15,799 nucleotides of DNA from Thermoguttaceae bacterium (GTDB lineage Bacteria > Planctomycetota > Planctomycetia > Pirellulales > Thermoguttaceae), in contig JAFTCU010000107.1 in the NCBI GenBank assembly GCA_017454585.1, positions 1-15,799 of the forward strand, given 5' to 3'. Positions 1 to 7,222 of the stretch are shown piece after piece. Under the pieces are notes generated by a model that had not been told where the DNA came from, ran no database searches, and saw only the letters and a program-made list of their open reading frames with translations. The number at the start of each line of letters is the position of its first letter. Positions within the stretch are counted from its first letter, which is position 1. The position numbers and the translations under genes are program-made.

Positions 1-10
1 CAACCCCTGC

Positions 11-86
11 GGGGACGACACTTCCAGCGTCGTCTCTGGAAAACCAACAAAGTATTTCTTCTTACGACGCTGGAATCGTCGTCCCC
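11..86. repeat. Inverted pair of a 23-24 bp repeat downstream of the R-M gene
   Basis: The arm at 11-34 starts GGGGACGAC and ends TTCCAGCGTCGTC. The arm at 64-86 is its reverse complement with two mismatches (the two bases after GGGGACGAC). They are separated by 29 bases, so the whole block can fold into one long hairpin; each arm can also fold alone (GACGAC against GTCGTC). A third copy of the same unit lies at 3428-3450. The block starts three bases beyond the displaced R-M stop codon (90-92), so as RNA it could act as a 3' end stabiliser or a weak terminator. No T-tract follows on the gene's strand, so a classic intrinsic terminator is not supported. Confidence 0.85.
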
Positions 87-89
87 GTA

Positions 90-180
90 TTACATCCCGT
101 ACAGCGCCTTCACCTCTTTATCCACTTGCGCGTCGATTTGCGCGATTTGTGCGGTCAGGGCGCGGGCGGCGGGGGATTTT
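90..180 (-). other. Out-of-frame C-terminal tail of the R-M enzyme
   Basis: After the stop codon that ends the long frame (155-157), the -1 frame continues without interruption from the AAAA/GGGG tract (177-184 on the plus strand) to a TAA at 90-92. It encodes a tail that begins with KSPAARALTAQ and ends with VDKEVKALYGM. Single-chain Eco57I-type enzymes usually end in a short amphipathic helix followed by a LYG-like sequence, which fits this tail and does not fit the proline run (ENPPPPAP) of the long frame. One extra A in the tract would join the two frames. The tail is therefore most simply the true C-terminus, separated by a one-base deletion, by a sequencing error, or by length variation of a homopolymer. 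Confidence 0.7.
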
Positions 181-3100
181 CCCCGATCAGCTCCGCCCAT
201 TCGGTCTGATCCTTGAGCGGGATACGGTGTTTCTGTCGGCCCAGCTCTTTCAGGAACGCCGGGAAATCCAGCGTTTCCAGCCCGGTCAGGACCGACGTCA
301 TTTTCACGCCCGGGAAGTTGGCCTGAACCAGACGCGCGAAATTGCGGCGAAGCGTCTGAAGTGCCGACACTGCGGCGGTCCGGTCCCGCGTGAGGGCCGC
401 AAGCGAAGCGGTTTGCGCCGCGTCCGCAGGCGGTACCGGGAAATTCTCGAAAAAGACCTTCCGCACCTCGCGAGTTCCGCCCTGAAGTTCCGGGCAGTTA
501 TACCAGATCCAGAGCTTCGCAAGCGACGAGTTGAAAACCGCCGTCAGGAACGGAAGCGAGACGGAATCGTCATCTGCCGTCATGATGAAACTTTTATCAT
601 TGCTCACGAAGCCGCTTGTGTCGTACATGAACGGAAAAACCGAGGTCATGTTCGGATAAATGATTTTTGGTTTCGCGAAATCTTCGTAGTAGGAAATCGT
701 GTCCTGGGTCTCAAACCACTGGTTTGAGGTCTTTTTTCGCGAGCCTTTTTCACCTGATTGATTCAGCCGTTCTTTACCGAAGGAAAGAAGATGCTTCTGA
801 ATCGCGGGGTATTCGTCGATGTTCAGGTGCAGCGCCGGGAACGTCCCGATCAGCCACAAATCATCCCAATCGGCCCCATACGCCACAATGTCCCGCCCAC
901 GCAGAAGCGGCCGAATCAGCTCCGCGCTGCGCGCGTCCTCCCGGATCAGCCGTTCTTTCGTCGCCGTGTCGATGAAAAACGCATCATTATAACCGGTCAA
1001 AATCCCACGGTAAATCGTGACGGGCAGTTCTTTCAGCGGCGTTCCGGTCTCCTTCATCCGCTGTAGCGTCTGGAAGTCCTCGAGTGGCTGGATGCTCCAC
1101 TCGCTTTCCCCGAACGCACCGCTCGGGTACTCGTACCGGCCCGCTATGGCCGAATCGAAACCGGTGTACGTCTTCCTGTTGACGGAAAGGACGCGCACGG
1201 TCTCGGGTTTGGGTTCCTTCGCGGTCACGAAAATGCAGCAGTACGTCGTCGCGTCGTCGAAAAACTGCACGTCGCCGAAATTGAGTATCTGCTGCAACCC
1301 GGTCCCGGCCATGAACTGTCGGAGCTGCTTGCCGTAGGAGGTGATCATCCACTTGTTCGGCATGATGAAGGAGAGAAACCCGCCGGGGCGCAGCAGATCG
1401 TAGCCGCGCTCGGTGAAGAGGCAGTACAGGTCGGCCGATTTGTTGAAGGACCGGAACCCGGCCGCGGCATACACGTCGCTCATCGCGCCCATGGTTTGAA
1501 GCTGGACGTAGGGCGGATTCCCGATCACGACGTCGAAACCATCAAAGGGGAATTCGGTTTTCCAGTCAAATTCGGCGTCGAGGAGGCTGTTCCCGCACTT
1601 GATGTTTTGGGTCAGACTGTTGAGCTTCCGGCCGGGTTTGCAGGTGTGCAGCCAGAGAGAAAGGCGGGCGATCTCGACCGATTCCTCATTGATGTCCACG
1701 CCGTAAAGGTTCCGTTCGAGGATGGACTGGTCCAGGTCGGTGAGGATCAGGGCGCTTTGGCCGCGGGAGGAGTCTTTGCCGTAGTGGAGGCGGGTGTACC
1801 AGGCGTCCACGTGGGCGTGCTCCTCGATGAGGAAATTGAGGGCGGCGACCAGGAACGCCCCCGACCCGCACGCCGGGTCGCAGATCTTCAGGTCGAGAAG
1901 CCAGTCGCGGTAGGCGAAAAGGGTCTCCTCCAGTTTCCTGCGCTGGGCGGAGGTGAAGGTTTCGCTGGCGGCGTAGGTTTCGTCGCTGATCCCCAGTTCG
2001 GTTTTCTTCCGGGCACAGAGCGCCCCCAGCGTGTTCTCCACGATGAACCGCGTGATGTACGGCGGGGTGTAGAACACGCCGTCGCGCTTGCGCTTGTTTA
2101 CGGTGGAGTTTAAAGCCTCCCCTGAAAGGGGAGGGGCGGGGGAATTTAAAGCCTCCCCTGAAAGGGGAGGGGGACCGCCGGAGGCGGTGGAGGGGTTCTG
2201 GAAGTGGTTTTGCTCTTCCCCGGTTTCGGAACCCCCCCGTCTCGCTTCGCTCGCCAGCCCCCCTTTCAGGGGGGCCTTTAAAGAGGTGGCGGGCAGCTCC
2301 CCTTTCAGGGGAGCCTGTAAATTTGAACTTTTTATCTCCTCGATCTCCGTCAGCGAGTGCTCGAAAATGTGGCCGAGAATATTCACGTCAACCTCCGACT
2401 CAAAGTCGTAATTGCTCAGGAGCTGGGTGTGCTCCACGAGGAGTTCATCGTCGATCTTGAGCGAGTCGAGCAGCTCGTCCGGGGCGAACAGGCCGCCGTT
2501 GTACGCGAAGATCCCCAGCTGCGGCTGGCCGGCGTTCACGAAATTGAAGAACGTCCGAAACTGGTCGTAAAGCGGGCGGGGCGACCAAATGGATTGCTCG
2601 CGCCACGACGTGATGATTTTCGCGATCGAGTTGGCGGGAAGCAGACCGCGGTCCTCGCAGAAGAAAATGAAAATCAGCCGATCCAGCAGTTTCTGCGTTT
2701 TTCGGAAGAGGAGGAGGCGGTCCAGCCCGCGGTCGGCGTTGCGCTCGCAAAGGTCGGCGAAAAGGAGACGCTTGAACCGGGAGTAATCGCCGTAAAGCCG
2801 CTTCGTGATCGATTCCTCGGCCGAGACGGTCTCCGCGTGTGCACGCAGCGGGGCGTTTTCGAGCAGGGAATCCGCCGACAGGCAGAAGTAAAGGAGTTTG
2901 AACTCGGGCTCCGTCAGCGTGAAGAGGTCAAACTCGATGTAATTGACCGTACTGTCTATGTAAAACCGCAGCTTCTCGAAGTTGGAGATCACGACGTAAT
3001 TGACCCCCGGATGGGCGTTTTTGTAGCCGAAAGCCTGTTCCTCGACCCGTGTCAGGTCGCGCGTGTTCGTGTCCTTCAGCTCGATGACGGCGAAAACCTT

Positions 3101-3382
3101 CTGGTCCTTCAGGATCGCGCCATCTGCGGACTTGGCGTTCGTCACGTTTTTCTGCTCGCGCAGGAGGTTGAAACCCGGGTCAGGGTTGAGCGTGTAGCCG
3201 AAAATGCTGCCGAAGAGTTTCTCGAGAAACTCGCCCTGGTACTGCTCTTCCTTCAGGGCGCGGATGTTGCGCTGCCTTTCCGGATTGTGGAAGTAGTCGG
3301 TAAAACGTTCCCACGCGGCGCGGACCGAGGCGGCGGGGATCTGGGCGAGGTACTTTTTCAGGATCGATTTCTGGAACAACAT
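155..3382 (-). CDS. Type IIG (Eco57I-like) restriction-modification enzyme
   Basis: This is a single-chain restriction enzyme and adenine-N6 methyltransferase, 1075 residues from the chosen start. The N-terminal third carries a PD-(D/E)XK nuclease pattern: D87 followed by E101-L-K103. The methyltransferase core has GVFYTP (motif X), DPACGSGAF starting at D502 (SAM-binding motif I) and GNPPYVQ with N622-P-P-Y (catalytic motif IV). The C-terminal 350 or so residues resemble the TaqI/Eco57I target-recognition region. I chose the ATG at 3382 (MLFQKSILKKYL) because family members start this way; an ATG at 3427 would add 15 residues. Neither start has a Shine-Dalgarno site. Residues about 350-427 are a low-complexity insert made of palindromic repeats between the nuclease part and motif X. 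The frame ends early in a proline run, with the natural-looking tail in the -1 frame (90-180), so activity is uncertain. The gene lies downstream of recG on the same strand. Confidence 0.9.
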   Translation of the reverse strand: MLFQKSILKKYLAQIPAASVRAAWERFTDYFHNPERQRNIRALKEEQYQGEFLEKLFGSIFGYTLNPDPGFNLLREQKNVTNAKSADGAILKDQKVFAVIELKDTNTRDLTRVEEQAFGYKNAHPGVNYVVISNFEKLRFYIDSTVNYIEFDLFTLTEPEFKLLYFCLSADSLLENAPLRAHAETVSAEESITKRLYGDYSRFKRLLFADLCERNADRGLDRLLLFRKTQKLLDRLIFIFFCEDRGLLPANSIAKIITSWREQSIWSPRPLYDQFRTFFNFVNAGQPQLGIFAYNGGLFAPDELLDSLKIDDELLVEHTQLLSNYDFESEVDVNILGHIFEHSLTEIEEIKSSNLQAPLKGELPATSLKAPLKGGLASEARRGGSETGEEQNHFQNPSTASGGPPPLSGEALNSPAPPLSGEALNSTVNKRKRDGVFYTPPYITRFIVENTLGALCARKKTELGISDETYAASETFTSAQRRKLEETLFAYRDWLLDLKICDPACGSGAFLVAALNFLIEEHAHVDAWYTRLHYGKDSSRGQSALILTDLDQSILERNLYGVDINEESVEIARLSLWLHTCKPGRKLNSLTQNIKCGNSLLDAEFDWKTEFPFDGFDVVIGNPPYVQLQTMGAMSDVYAAAGFRSFNKSADLYCLFTERGYDLLRPGGFLSFIMPNKWMITSYGKQLRQFMAGTGLQQILNFGDVQFFDDATTYCCIFVTAKEPKPETVRVLSVNRKTYTGFDSAIAGRYEYPSGAFGESEWSIQPLEDFQTLQRMKETGTPLKELPVTIYRGILTGYNDAFFIDTATKERLIREDARSAELIRPLLRGRDIVAYGADWDDLWLIGTFPALHLNIDEYPAIQKHLLSFGKERLNQSGEKGSRKKTSNQWFETQDTISYYEDFAKPKIIYPNMTSVFPFMYDTSGFVSNDKSFIMTADDDSVSLPFLTAVFNSSLAKLWIWYNCPELQGGTREVRKVFFENFPVPPADAAQTASLAALTRDRTAAVSALQTLRRNFARLVQANFPGVKMTSVLTGLETLDFPAFLKELGRQKHRIPLKDQTEWAELIGENPPPPAP
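2116..2314. repeat. Four palindromic repeats inserted in frame in the R-M gene
   Basis: Hairpins lie at 2116-2134, 2152-2170, 2257-2275 and 2296-2314. Aligned in one orientation, all have an 8 bp stem and a TTC loop with core CCCCTTTCAGGGG, usually followed by CTTTAAA. The first two copies are inverted relative to the last two. Outer stem positions vary in a paired way: C-G in the first two copies and G-C in the last two at the base of the stem; T-A in three copies and C-G in the third at pair three. A separate perfect hairpin, ACCGCC-GGA-GGCGGT, lies at 2174-2188. The block contributes roughly 75 residues rich in P, L, K, G and S (APLKGEL, APLKGGL, PPPLSGEALNS) without breaking the frame. 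Confidence 0.85.
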
Positions 3383-3427
3383 GGGCGAAAAAAAGGTTAA
3401 AAAAAGGTTACGTCCAACGCTCATCAA

Positions 3428-3450
3428 GACGACGCTGGAAACGTCGTCCC
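3428..3450. repeat. Third copy of the 23-24 bp repeat, between recG and the R-M gene
   Basis: On the minus strand this reads GGGACGACGTTTCCAGCGTC and on to GTCT. It matches the arms at 11-34 and 64-86 except at the same variable dinucleotide. It is in the same orientation as the copy at 64-86, so the R-M gene sits between direct copies. Its GACGAC/GTCGTC arms can fold in the 78 bp between the recG stop and the preferred R-M start. Confidence 0.8.
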
Positions 3451-3460
3451 TAATTATGAA

Positions 3461-5899
3461 TTACCCCACATCGCCCAGTTCCAGCGCGGAGCCGTAGCGC
3501 TTCAGCATTTGTTGGCGCAGGAGCCGGAAATCTGGAGCGGCAAGGCCGGGGTCTTTGTCGAGCGTTTCTTTTGCAGCACGTCGGGCATCTTCAAGGATCT
3601 CCTGGTCACGCAGAAGGTTCGCGACTTTGAACGGCGGAAGCCCGTGCTGCTGGGTCCCGAAGAGGTTTCCCGGCCCGCGGAGTTTAAAATCGGTTTCGGA
3701 AAGCTCAAAACCATCGGCCGTGCTGGTGAAAAGGCGGAGGCGTTCCAACGTTTCGTCCGTTTCTTTGGCCGGAAAAACGCAGCAGTAACCGGGTCTCGGG
3801 CCGCGGGTGATGCGTCCGCGGAGCTGGTGGAGCTGGGCCAGCCCGAAGAACTCCGCCGAGTCGATCGTCATGAGCGTCGCGTTCGGAATATCGACCCCGA
3901 CCTCAATGACCTGCGTGGAGATCAGGACTTTCAGCTCGCCGGTGCGGAAGCGGAACATCACGGTCTCTTTTTCATCCTGGGTCATGCGGCCGTGCAGGAT
4001 CCCGATCGGGAACTCCGCAAGCGGCCCAGTGGAAAGCTCGCGGTAGAGCTTCTGGAGGTTCGCGACGTCGGATTCTTTTTCGTCTTCCGAGGGGTCTTCA
4101 AATGTTTTTTCGGCGCGTAATTCCGCGCTCCGCGCTCCATTACCGCCTTCCGTTTCGACGCGTAATTCCGCGCTCCGCGCTCCATTACCGCCTTCCATTT
4201 CGACGCGTAATTCCGAGGGGGCGCGTAATTCCGGCCTCCGGCCTCCATTACCGCCTTCCATTAAGGCGATTTCCGTCTGCGTTTCGTTGATTTTCTTCAA
4301 TTCGCCAAGGGATTCCGCCTCGCCGATCCGCGGAACGACTACGTACCCTTGCGCCCCCTCGCGGAGTTTCTCTCCGAAAAACTTCCACCAGCCCGCACGG
4401 TTTTCTTTCAGGGCGAGGTACGTTTTCGTTTTTTGCCGACCGGGTGGTAGTTCACGGATGGTCGTGAGGTCCAGATCGCCGAAAAGCGTCATGGTGACGG
4501 AGCGCGGGATGGGCGTGGCGGTCATGACGAGGTAGTGGGGCGATTGGCCGGACTTGCGCAGGGCCGCACGCTGGTTCACGCCGAATTTGTGCTGCTCGTC
4601 GATCACGACCATCGCGAGATTGGCGAAATTCACGTCTTTCTGAAGGAGGGCCTGCGTCCCGATGACGATTTTGGCCGAGCCGGAGGCGATTTTTTCAAGC
4701 GCGTCCTGACGCTCGGCGGGGCGCAAACCACCGATCAGTTCCACGATTTCCAGCGGACTGTGACTCAAAATCTTGCGCATGGTCCGAACGTGCTGGCGGG
4801 CCAGGACCTCCGTCGGGGCCATGATCGCGGCCTGAAAACCGTGCGCAACGGCCAGAAGGATGGCGTAAACCGCCACGGTCGTTTTGCCGCAGCCGACGTC
4901 TCCCTGGAGCAGCCGGTTCATCGGCCGGCCGGAAGTCGTATCGCGCGTAATGTCGCTGATCGCCTTGAGCTGGCCCTGCGTCAGGTCGTAGGGGAAAAGC
5001 TGGCGGATGCGGCGGTCCACCTCGGGCGTGGCTTCGAGGATCGGCGCACGGAAATCGCTGACCTGCTGCCGGCGGCGGACTTCAAGCGCGAGTTGGAGGA
5101 GAAAAAGCTCCTGAAAGACAAACCTGCGGCGGGCATGGTCCGCACCGTCCTGCGTTTTGGGAAAGTGCATTTTCTGGACCGCCTCGGAAATCGGCAAAAG
5201 CGAGTACTTCTCGCGAAACGCTTCTGGAAACGCTTCGTCGAGCAACTGCGCGTACTTCGGGACCACGGTGCGTGCGATCCGCCGCAGATCCCACTGGTGC
5301 AGGCCTTCTGTAAGACGGTAAATCGGCTGAAAGCCCAAAAACGCGGCTGAAGTTGGAAGCGTTTCCGGTCCGGCGGCGCTGATGGTCGGAGAGATCCCGA
5401 CCGCAGGGTCTTCCCACGAATCGGCGACGGGGGCGCGGGTCCCCAGCCGGTTTCCGGGCGTAGTGTTAGCGTTGATCTGCGCAATTTCCTCCTCCGTGAG
5501 CAGACGCATCACGGGATGGCTGAACTGCCACTTTCGCTTGGAGTATTTGGGTTTCCCGCTCACGAGATAGATTTGCCCTTCTTCGACTCCATTCGCCCGA
5601 AACGGTTGATTGAAAAAAAGAATCTCCGCCAGGCCGTAAGTTCCATCTTCGATCTCCATGGTGGTGAGCGACCCACGCATGGTGCGGCGGTTCCGAACGT
5701 TCAGAATTCGGACGCAGATGGTTTGAAGCTCATCCTCTTTGAGGTGGCGAATGTCCGTGAAGTTGGAAAAATCCTCATAATCACGCGGGAAAAAAAAGAG
5801 CATCTCCACTGGCGTCCGAACCGACAGTTTCGCGAGCAACTCGGCGCGTTTCGGCCCGACTCCGGGTTCATACGCAATGGGATCAAAAAGCGAGTTCAT
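3461..5899 (-). CDS. recG: ATP-dependent DNA helicase RecG
   Basis: RecG remodels stalled replication forks and branch-migrates Holliday junctions in the cytoplasm. From the start chosen here (ATG at 5899, MNSLFDPIAYEPGVGPKRAELL) the protein has 812 residues, against about 690 usually. Visible parts are the N-terminal GVGPKRA segment and OB-fold wedge, GDVGCGKTT with the Walker lysine K339, MAPTEVLARQH, DEQH at 434-437, MTATPIPRS, the long FGDLDLTTIRELPPGR signature, and the second RecA-like domain with STQVIEVGVDIPNA and QLHQLRGRITRG. The last is usually GRVGRG, so IT replaces VG, but the arginines are kept. The extra length comes from about 45 residues in the wedge (near 140-186) and about 55 repeat-derived residues (546-601) between helicase motifs IV and V. 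A TTG at 6043 would extend the frame 48 residues into an intergenic repeat and is unlikely. No Shine-Dalgarno is seen at 5899. It may be co-transcribed with the R-M gene downstream. Confidence 0.95.
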   Translation of the reverse strand: MNSLFDPIAYEPGVGPKRAELLAKLSVRTPVEMLFFFPRDYEDFSNFTDIRHLKEDELQTICVRILNVRNRRTMRGSLTTMEIEDGTYGLAEILFFNQPFRANGVEEGQIYLVSGKPKYSKRKWQFSHPVMRLLTEEEIAQINANTTPGNRLGTRAPVADSWEDPAVGISPTISAAGPETLPTSAAFLGFQPIYRLTEGLHQWDLRRIARTVVPKYAQLLDEAFPEAFREKYSLLPISEAVQKMHFPKTQDGADHARRRFVFQELFLLQLALEVRRRQQVSDFRAPILEATPEVDRRIRQLFPYDLTQGQLKAISDITRDTTSGRPMNRLLQGDVGCGKTTVAVYAILLAVAHGFQAAIMAPTEVLARQHVRTMRKILSHSPLEIVELIGGLRPAERQDALEKIASGSAKIVIGTQALLQKDVNFANLAMVVIDEQHKFGVNQRAALRKSGQSPHYLVMTATPIPRSVTMTLFGDLDLTTIRELPPGRQKTKTYLALKENRAGWWKFFGEKLREGAQGYVVVPRIGEAESLGELKKINETQTEIALMEGGNGGRRPELRAPSELRVEMEGGNGARSAELRVETEGGNGARSAELRAEKTFEDPSEDEKESDVANLQKLYRELSTGPLAEFPIGILHGRMTQDEKETVMFRFRTGELKVLISTQVIEVGVDIPNATLMTIDSAEFFGLAQLHQLRGRITRGPRPGYCCVFPAKETDETLERLRLFTSTADGFELSETDFKLRGPGNLFGTQQHGLPPFKVANLLRDQEILEDARRAAKETLDKDPGLAAPDFRLLRQQMLKRYGSALELGDVG
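4114..4262. repeat. 45 bp in-frame repeats inside recG, with hairpins
   Basis: Units begin with CGCGTAATTCC at 4114, 4159, 4204 and 4222. The first two are full 45 bp units (exactly 15 codons), the third is cut to 18 bp, and the fourth is nearly full. They encode EGGNGARSAELRVET-like peptides. On the recG-sense strand a unit has outer arms GTAAT and ATTAC enclosing two self-complementary tetramers, with GGA before, between and after them. In units 1 and 2 both tetramers are GCGC; in unit 4 both are GGCC. Pairing is therefore preserved although the sequence differs. The array lies between the helicase motifs IV and V of RecG. Confidence 0.9.
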
Positions 5900-5975
5900 G
5901 AGGGGGAAATTTTTAAAGGAAAATCCCAAACCAGTCCATTTAAAACGCCGGGCTTTTTCCACTTCCCACTTTAAT

Positions 5976-6107
5976 TTAAACACGGATTTCCAGGGATTAA
6001 AAAGATTAAAAGGATTTCGTTTTTTCCATTGAAACTCCTGCAAAGCCTTAAATTCCCTTTAATAATCCGTGGAAATCCTTTTAATCCGCGAAAATCCGTG
6101 TTTAAAT
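5976..6107. repeat. Inverted pair of AT-rich repeats in the recG-dapB intergenic region
   Basis: The left copy (5976-6018) contains CACGGATTTCCAGGGATTAA. The right copy (6064-6107) contains AATCCGTGGAAATCCTTTTA and ends with AAAATCCGTGTTTAAA. They are imperfect reverse complements separated by about 45 bases. Each copy is built from degenerate AATCC(G/T)(T/C)G-like words, so it is partly self-similar. The rest of the 531 bp between recG (5899) and dapB (6431) has A- and G-tracts, a short inverted pair GGAAACG/CGTTTCC near 6291 and 6339, and the dapB promoter. I see no gene in it. Confidence 0.7.
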
Positions 6108-6351
6108 CAAGGTTTGAAGCGGGCGAGGCTTGACTTTGGAAACTGGTTTGAAGTTTTTGAAACTCCTTTAATTAAAAAGGGGGGGCACATTAAACTCAGT
6201 TTACCACAAATTCCCGGCTTTTGCAAGGATGGGGGTGAGGGGTTTCCGAAATTTTCTGCTTAAAAAAGGCGTTTATTCCGAATAAAACCGGAAACGGCCT
6301 GCCGCTTGCTCTTTTTTCAGATACTTTTTCCGAAAAAACGTTTCCGCTTGA

Positions 6352-6379
6352 TTGACTTTTGAAAAATCTCAGGTATAAT
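6352..6379 (+). promoter_or_regulatory. sigma70-type promoter of dapB
   Basis: A -35 box TTGACT (6352-6357) and a perfect -10 box TATAAT (6374-6379) are separated by 16 bases. Transcription would start near 6386, giving a leader of about 45 bases. The inverted pair GGAAACG/CGTTTCC ends just upstream of the -35 box and could be an operator, but only its position suggests that. Confidence 0.8.
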
Positions 6380-6415
6380 GAATAAATTGTAGCGTTTATA
6401 AATATAATCTGACTG

Positions 6416-6421
6416 AAAGGA
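6416..6421 (+). promoter_or_regulatory. Ribosome binding site of dapB
   Basis: AAAGGA lies 9 bases before the ATG at 6431 and supports that start. Confidence 0.75.
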
Positions 6422-6430
6422 TGAACCAGT

Positions 6431-7222
6431 ATGAAAATCGCACTTCATGGAGCCGCAGGACGTATGGGCCAGCGTTTGGTCGTTTGCGGTGCGGCCGACC
6501 CGGATGTTGAAATCGTCGCGGCCATTGACGTCGCCTCACACCCGAAAATGGGCGTGGATGCAGGCTTGAACGCGGGAATTGACGCACTTGGCGTCCCTCT
6601 TACTTCCGAGCTGCCCGAGGACGTCCAGCCGGATGTGATGATCGACTTTTCGCAACCGGCGGGCCTGGAAGCGCTGCTGAGTCTTTGCGTTCAGCGCCGG
6701 ATCCCGCTCGTCATTGCAACGACCGGCCTGACTGCGGATCAAATCGCTATCATCGACGAGGCGGCCAAAGTGATCCCGCTCGTTTTCGCCCCGAACATGA
6801 GCATGGGCGTGAACGTCTGCATGAAACTGGCCGAGATCGGCGCCCGGGCCTTGGCCGAACATGACGCCGACGTGGAAATACTCGAGCGTCATCACCGCTA
6901 CAAAAAGGACTCGCCGAGCGGTACCGCCCTGAAATTCGGCGAACTGATCGCCAAAGAGATGGGGATCACCAGCTTCCGGAATGGCCGCGAGGGGATCGTC
7001 GGCGAGCGTCCGCACAACGAGATCGCTTACCACGCCATCCGCGTCGGTGACGATCCGGGCCAGCACACCGTCGTGTTCGGAATGTTGGGCGAAACGCTGG
7101 AACTCACGGTCCGCTGCTCCTCCCGTGACGGCTACGCCAAAGGCGCGTACGCGGCCGCGAAATTCCTCCAGGGAAAAGAGTCGGGGCGTTTCTCCATGTT
7201 CGACGTGCTGGGGCTGAATTAG
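6431..7222 (+). CDS. dapB: 4-hydroxy-tetrahydrodipicolinate reductase
   Basis: DapB catalyses the NAD(P)H-dependent reduction of 4-hydroxy-tetrahydrodipicolinate to tetrahydrodipicolinate, in the cytoplasmic route to lysine and meso-diaminopimelate for peptidoglycan. The 263-residue length is normal for the family. The N-terminus has the dinucleotide-binding GAAGRMG (7-13); ATTGL and FAPNMSMGVN follow. The substrate and catalytic signature HHRYKKDSPSGTA starts at H154, giving H154, H155 and K158 as counterparts of the E. coli H159/H160/K163 set. The C-terminal part carries QHTVVFGMLGETLELT; family members usually have a GEHT sequence here, so GQHT is a mild deviation. The gene has its own promoter and ribosome binding site. 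No other lysine gene is adjacent; hairpin repeats separate it from the next gene. Confidence 0.97.
   Translation: MKIALHGAAGRMGQRLVVCGAADPDVEIVAAIDVASHPKMGVDAGLNAGIDALGVPLTSELPEDVQPDVMIDFSQPAGLEALLSLCVQRRIPLVIATTGLTADQIAIIDEAAKVIPLVFAPNMSMGVNVCMKLAEIGARALAEHDADVEILERHHRYKKDSPSGTALKFGELIAKEMGITSFRNGREGIVGERPHNEIAYHAIRVGDDPGQHTVVFGMLGETLELTVRCSSRDGYAKGAYAAAKFLQGKESGRFSMFDVLGLN

Noticed and set aside
2357..3400. 347-residue plus-strand frame opposite the R-M gene
   Set aside because: No domain in it; the minus strand carries the PD-(D/E)XK pattern and continues into the methyltransferase.
4114..4262. CRISPR-like array
   Set aside because: The 45 bp units are contiguous with no variable spacers and are in frame within recG; no cas genes are present.
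6004..6030. Seven-codon leader peptide (MEKTKSF) with AGGAG upstream on the minus strand
   Set aside because: A good-looking ribosome site, but the peptide is formed by the AT-rich repeat and has no attenuator-like codon run; kept only as a curiosity.
5900..6043. 48-residue N-terminal extension of RecG from a TTG
   Set aside because: It would translate an intergenic repeat; RecG homologues begin near the GVGPKRA segment, which the ATG at 5899 already covers.
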